Positions 7,743-8,334 of a stretch of DNA of 8,334 bases are shown in pieces. Within the stretch, counting starts at the first letter, position 1. Each line of letters begins with the position of its first letter. Under the pieces are notes generated by a model. That model was given only the letters and a program-made list of their open reading frames with translations, was not told the DNA's origin and ran no database searches. A program made the position numbers and the translations under genes. Source of the stretch: an uncultured Methylococcaceae bacterium (GTDB lineage: Bacteria; Pseudomonadota; Gammaproteobacteria; Methylococcales; Methylomonadaceae); NCBI GenBank assembly GCA_903939355.1, contig CAJAHC010000276.1, positions 1 to 8,334 on the forward strand, written 5' to 3'.

Positions 7743-8334
7743 ATGTCTTCTAAGTCTGATGATAAAGATTTATTGAATCCAACGCGATGGCCGAGTTGCA
7801 GATTTTTTCATGGGATGTCGCTGGCTGTTTGGTTGAAATTAATTCGCGAACAGGGCGGTTGGATTCGACCATCGAAATGGGAAACATTTGTGACAGTTTC
7901 GATAGCGGCGGTAATTAACTCAATCGCTAATGTTATTTGCAACATAATGTTTAGTAGGCGTTTAGAAGAAACTATTGCACGCACTGATCCTGTATTTATT
8001 ATTGGTCATTGGCGAACTGGGACGACTCTTCTTCATGAATTATTGTCGCTTGACCCACAATTTTATTGTCCAAATACCTACCAATGTTTTGCACCTAATC
8101 ACTTTTTGATTTCCGAAAAGTGGTTTCCCAAGATATTTAAAAAAATGATCTCAGAATATCGTCCAATGGATAATGTTAAGCATGGTTGGGGCCGCCCTCA
8201 AGAGGATGAATTTGCTTTGCTTATCTTGGGGGCCCCATCACCGTACCGCCGCATTGCCTTTCCAGCAACTAACTCGTTGAAGCCAAGCGGTCTTGATTTG
8301 GAACTGATTAATGAAGTAGACCGTACGAGTTGGA
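7743..8334 (+). CDS. Sulfotransferase family protein (3' end missing)
   Basis: Likely PAPS-dependent sulfotransferase that transfers a sulfuryl group to a hydroxyl of an acceptor not identifiable here. The 197 visible residues carry the 5'-phosphosulfate loop, GHWRTGTTLLHELL (88-101), directly after a strand (PVFII, 83-87), followed by LDP. A second family motif, PQEDEFALL (152-160), is also present. Both are typical of the Sulfotransfer_3-like (PF13469) bacterial proteins, usually about 350-400 residues long, so about half is visible. A hydrophobic stretch at 49-70 precedes the loop and may associate with the membrane; similar stretches occur in this family. The ATG at 7743 was chosen because it is the first in-frame ATG after the stop at 7692; a TTG at 7719 is a weaker alternative. 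The gene follows the PKS in the same direction, which suggests it modifies the PKS-derived lipid. Confidence 0.9.
   Translation, partial: MSSKSDDKDLLNPTRWPSCRFFHGMSLAVWLKLIREQGGWIRPSKWETFVTVSIAAVINSIANVICNIMFSRRLEETIARTDPVFIIGHWRTGTTLLHELLSLDPQFYCPNTYQCFAPNHFLISEKWFPKIFKKMISEYRPMDNVKHGWGRPQEDEFALLILGAPSPYRRIAFPATNSLKPSGLDLELINEVDRTSW

Overview
The window holds the 3' part of one very large gene and the 5' part of a second gene. Both are on the + strand and separated by 92 bp. The first (1-7650, open at the left edge) encodes a single-module, fully reducing type I polyketide synthase (PKS). Its domain order is KS(partial)-AT-DH-structural KR-ER-KR-ACP. After the ACP come about 210 residues I cannot assign, and then a C-terminal domain of about 343 residues. 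That last domain matches, in motif order and length, the cyanobacterial-type long-chain acyl-ACP reductase (AAR), the enzyme that makes fatty aldehydes for alkane synthesis. The second gene (7743 to the right edge) encodes the N-terminal half of a PAPS-dependent sulfotransferase-family protein.

The enzymes suggest a coherent route, which is inference. The PKS module would work iteratively, mostly with malonyl units, to build a saturated or partly reduced acyl chain on its own ACP. The fused AAR domain would release it by NADPH-dependent reduction to a free aldehyde, replacing the usual thioesterase or SDR-type thioester reductase. The neighbouring sulfotransferase would sulfate a hydroxyl on the final lipid or on something the lipid is attached to. 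All catalytic residues I can check are present: KS Cys/His/His, AT Ser/His, DH His/Asp, ER and KR nucleotide-binding loops, KR Lys/Ser/Tyr/Asn, ACP Ser, and the AAR GxxGxxG loop and Cys. The megasynthase therefore looks intact apart from the window edge.

Organism: bacterial, with a fairly AT-rich genome (roughly 40-43% G+C by eye), AT-ending codons and very short intergenic space. A low-GC gammaproteobacterium would fit, but the sequence does not prove this. There are no RNA genes, insertion sequences, CRISPR arrays or clear terminators. The PKS-AAR fusion is the main point of interest.
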